Source: Alviniconcha marisindica
Taxonomy: Eukaryota > Mollusca > Gastropoda > Provannidae
DNA: 64,000 nucleotides
Direction: 5' to 3'
Assembly (NCBI GenBank): GCA_018857735.1
Contig: JABMCL010002167.1
Span: 1,068,501-1,132,500 of the forward strand
A program made the translations under genes and the position numbers. Position 1 is the first letter of the stretch. Each line of letters starts with the position of its first letter. This document shows positions 63,945 through 64,000 of the stretch, in pieces. The notes beneath the pieces were generated by a model. That model did no database searches. It had not been told where the DNA came from and saw only the letters and a list, made by a program, of their open reading frames with translations.

Positions 63945-64000
63945 CAAAGCCGGTTCCTAGCGGGGAAAAACGTTAGGGGGAAAGGGGGGACCCCGGGGCG
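63945..64000 (+). mobile_element. start of a third family A copy, cut by the window end
   Basis: AAAGCCGGTTCCTAGCGGGG and AACGTTAGG match the head; corrupted. Confidence 0.6.

Overview
This window is eukaryotic, intron-rich and extremely rich in repeats: long GA, GT/CA and AT microsatellites, G and C homopolymers, tRNA-derived SINEs ending in TTAC-type tails, and many minisatellites. The one gene I can fully support is the transducin-beta-like corepressor subunit TBL1/TBL1XR1 (fly ebi), on the minus strand. Its protein is very close to the animal family. The repeat style (several short tRNA-headed SINE families, huge dinucleotide tracts) suggests a mollusc, perhaps a gastropod; that assignment is inference.

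The gene fills most of the window. A probable non-coding first exon and CpG-rich promoter lie at about 59.8-60.1 kb. The start codon is at 54,821-54,823. Coding exons follow at 47.8, 37.7, 23.3, 20.9, 19.3, 15.8, 10.5, 9.8, 8.0, 5.8, 4.6 and 3.8 kb, and the last (eight codons plus stop) is at 2,825-2,851. All 14 coding exons join in phase at GT-AG sites and give a 487-residue protein: N-terminal LisH and F-box-like dimerisation/corepressor-binding region (exons 1-3), short linker, then a C-terminal WD40 propeller (exons 4-14). The vertebrate Q/A-rich linker is absent.

The most unusual feature is how the intronic minisatellites relate to exon edges. Several arrays abut an exon and each unit carries a copy of that exon's splice site plus some exon sequence. 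The last exon is the extreme case: its acceptor, all eight codons and the stop lie in a 69-bp unit repeated about 12 times (2.8-3.6 kb), giving many potential alternative terminal exons with different C-terminal residues. Similar arrays carry the acceptors of exons 12 and 13 and the donor of exon 3; weaker cases are seen at exons 4 and 7.

The rest is intron or flank: at least five SINE families, LINE 3'-end fragments, two foldback elements, a 685-bp tandem duplication, a 33-bp array that mimics a 265-codon ORF, and a 30-copy hairpin minisatellite upstream of the promoter (61.6-62.5 kb). At 29.9-30.2 and 63.4-64.0 kb the SINE copies look corrupted, which may be assembly error. I see no bacterial-type genes, CRISPR, rRNA or convincing functional tRNA.
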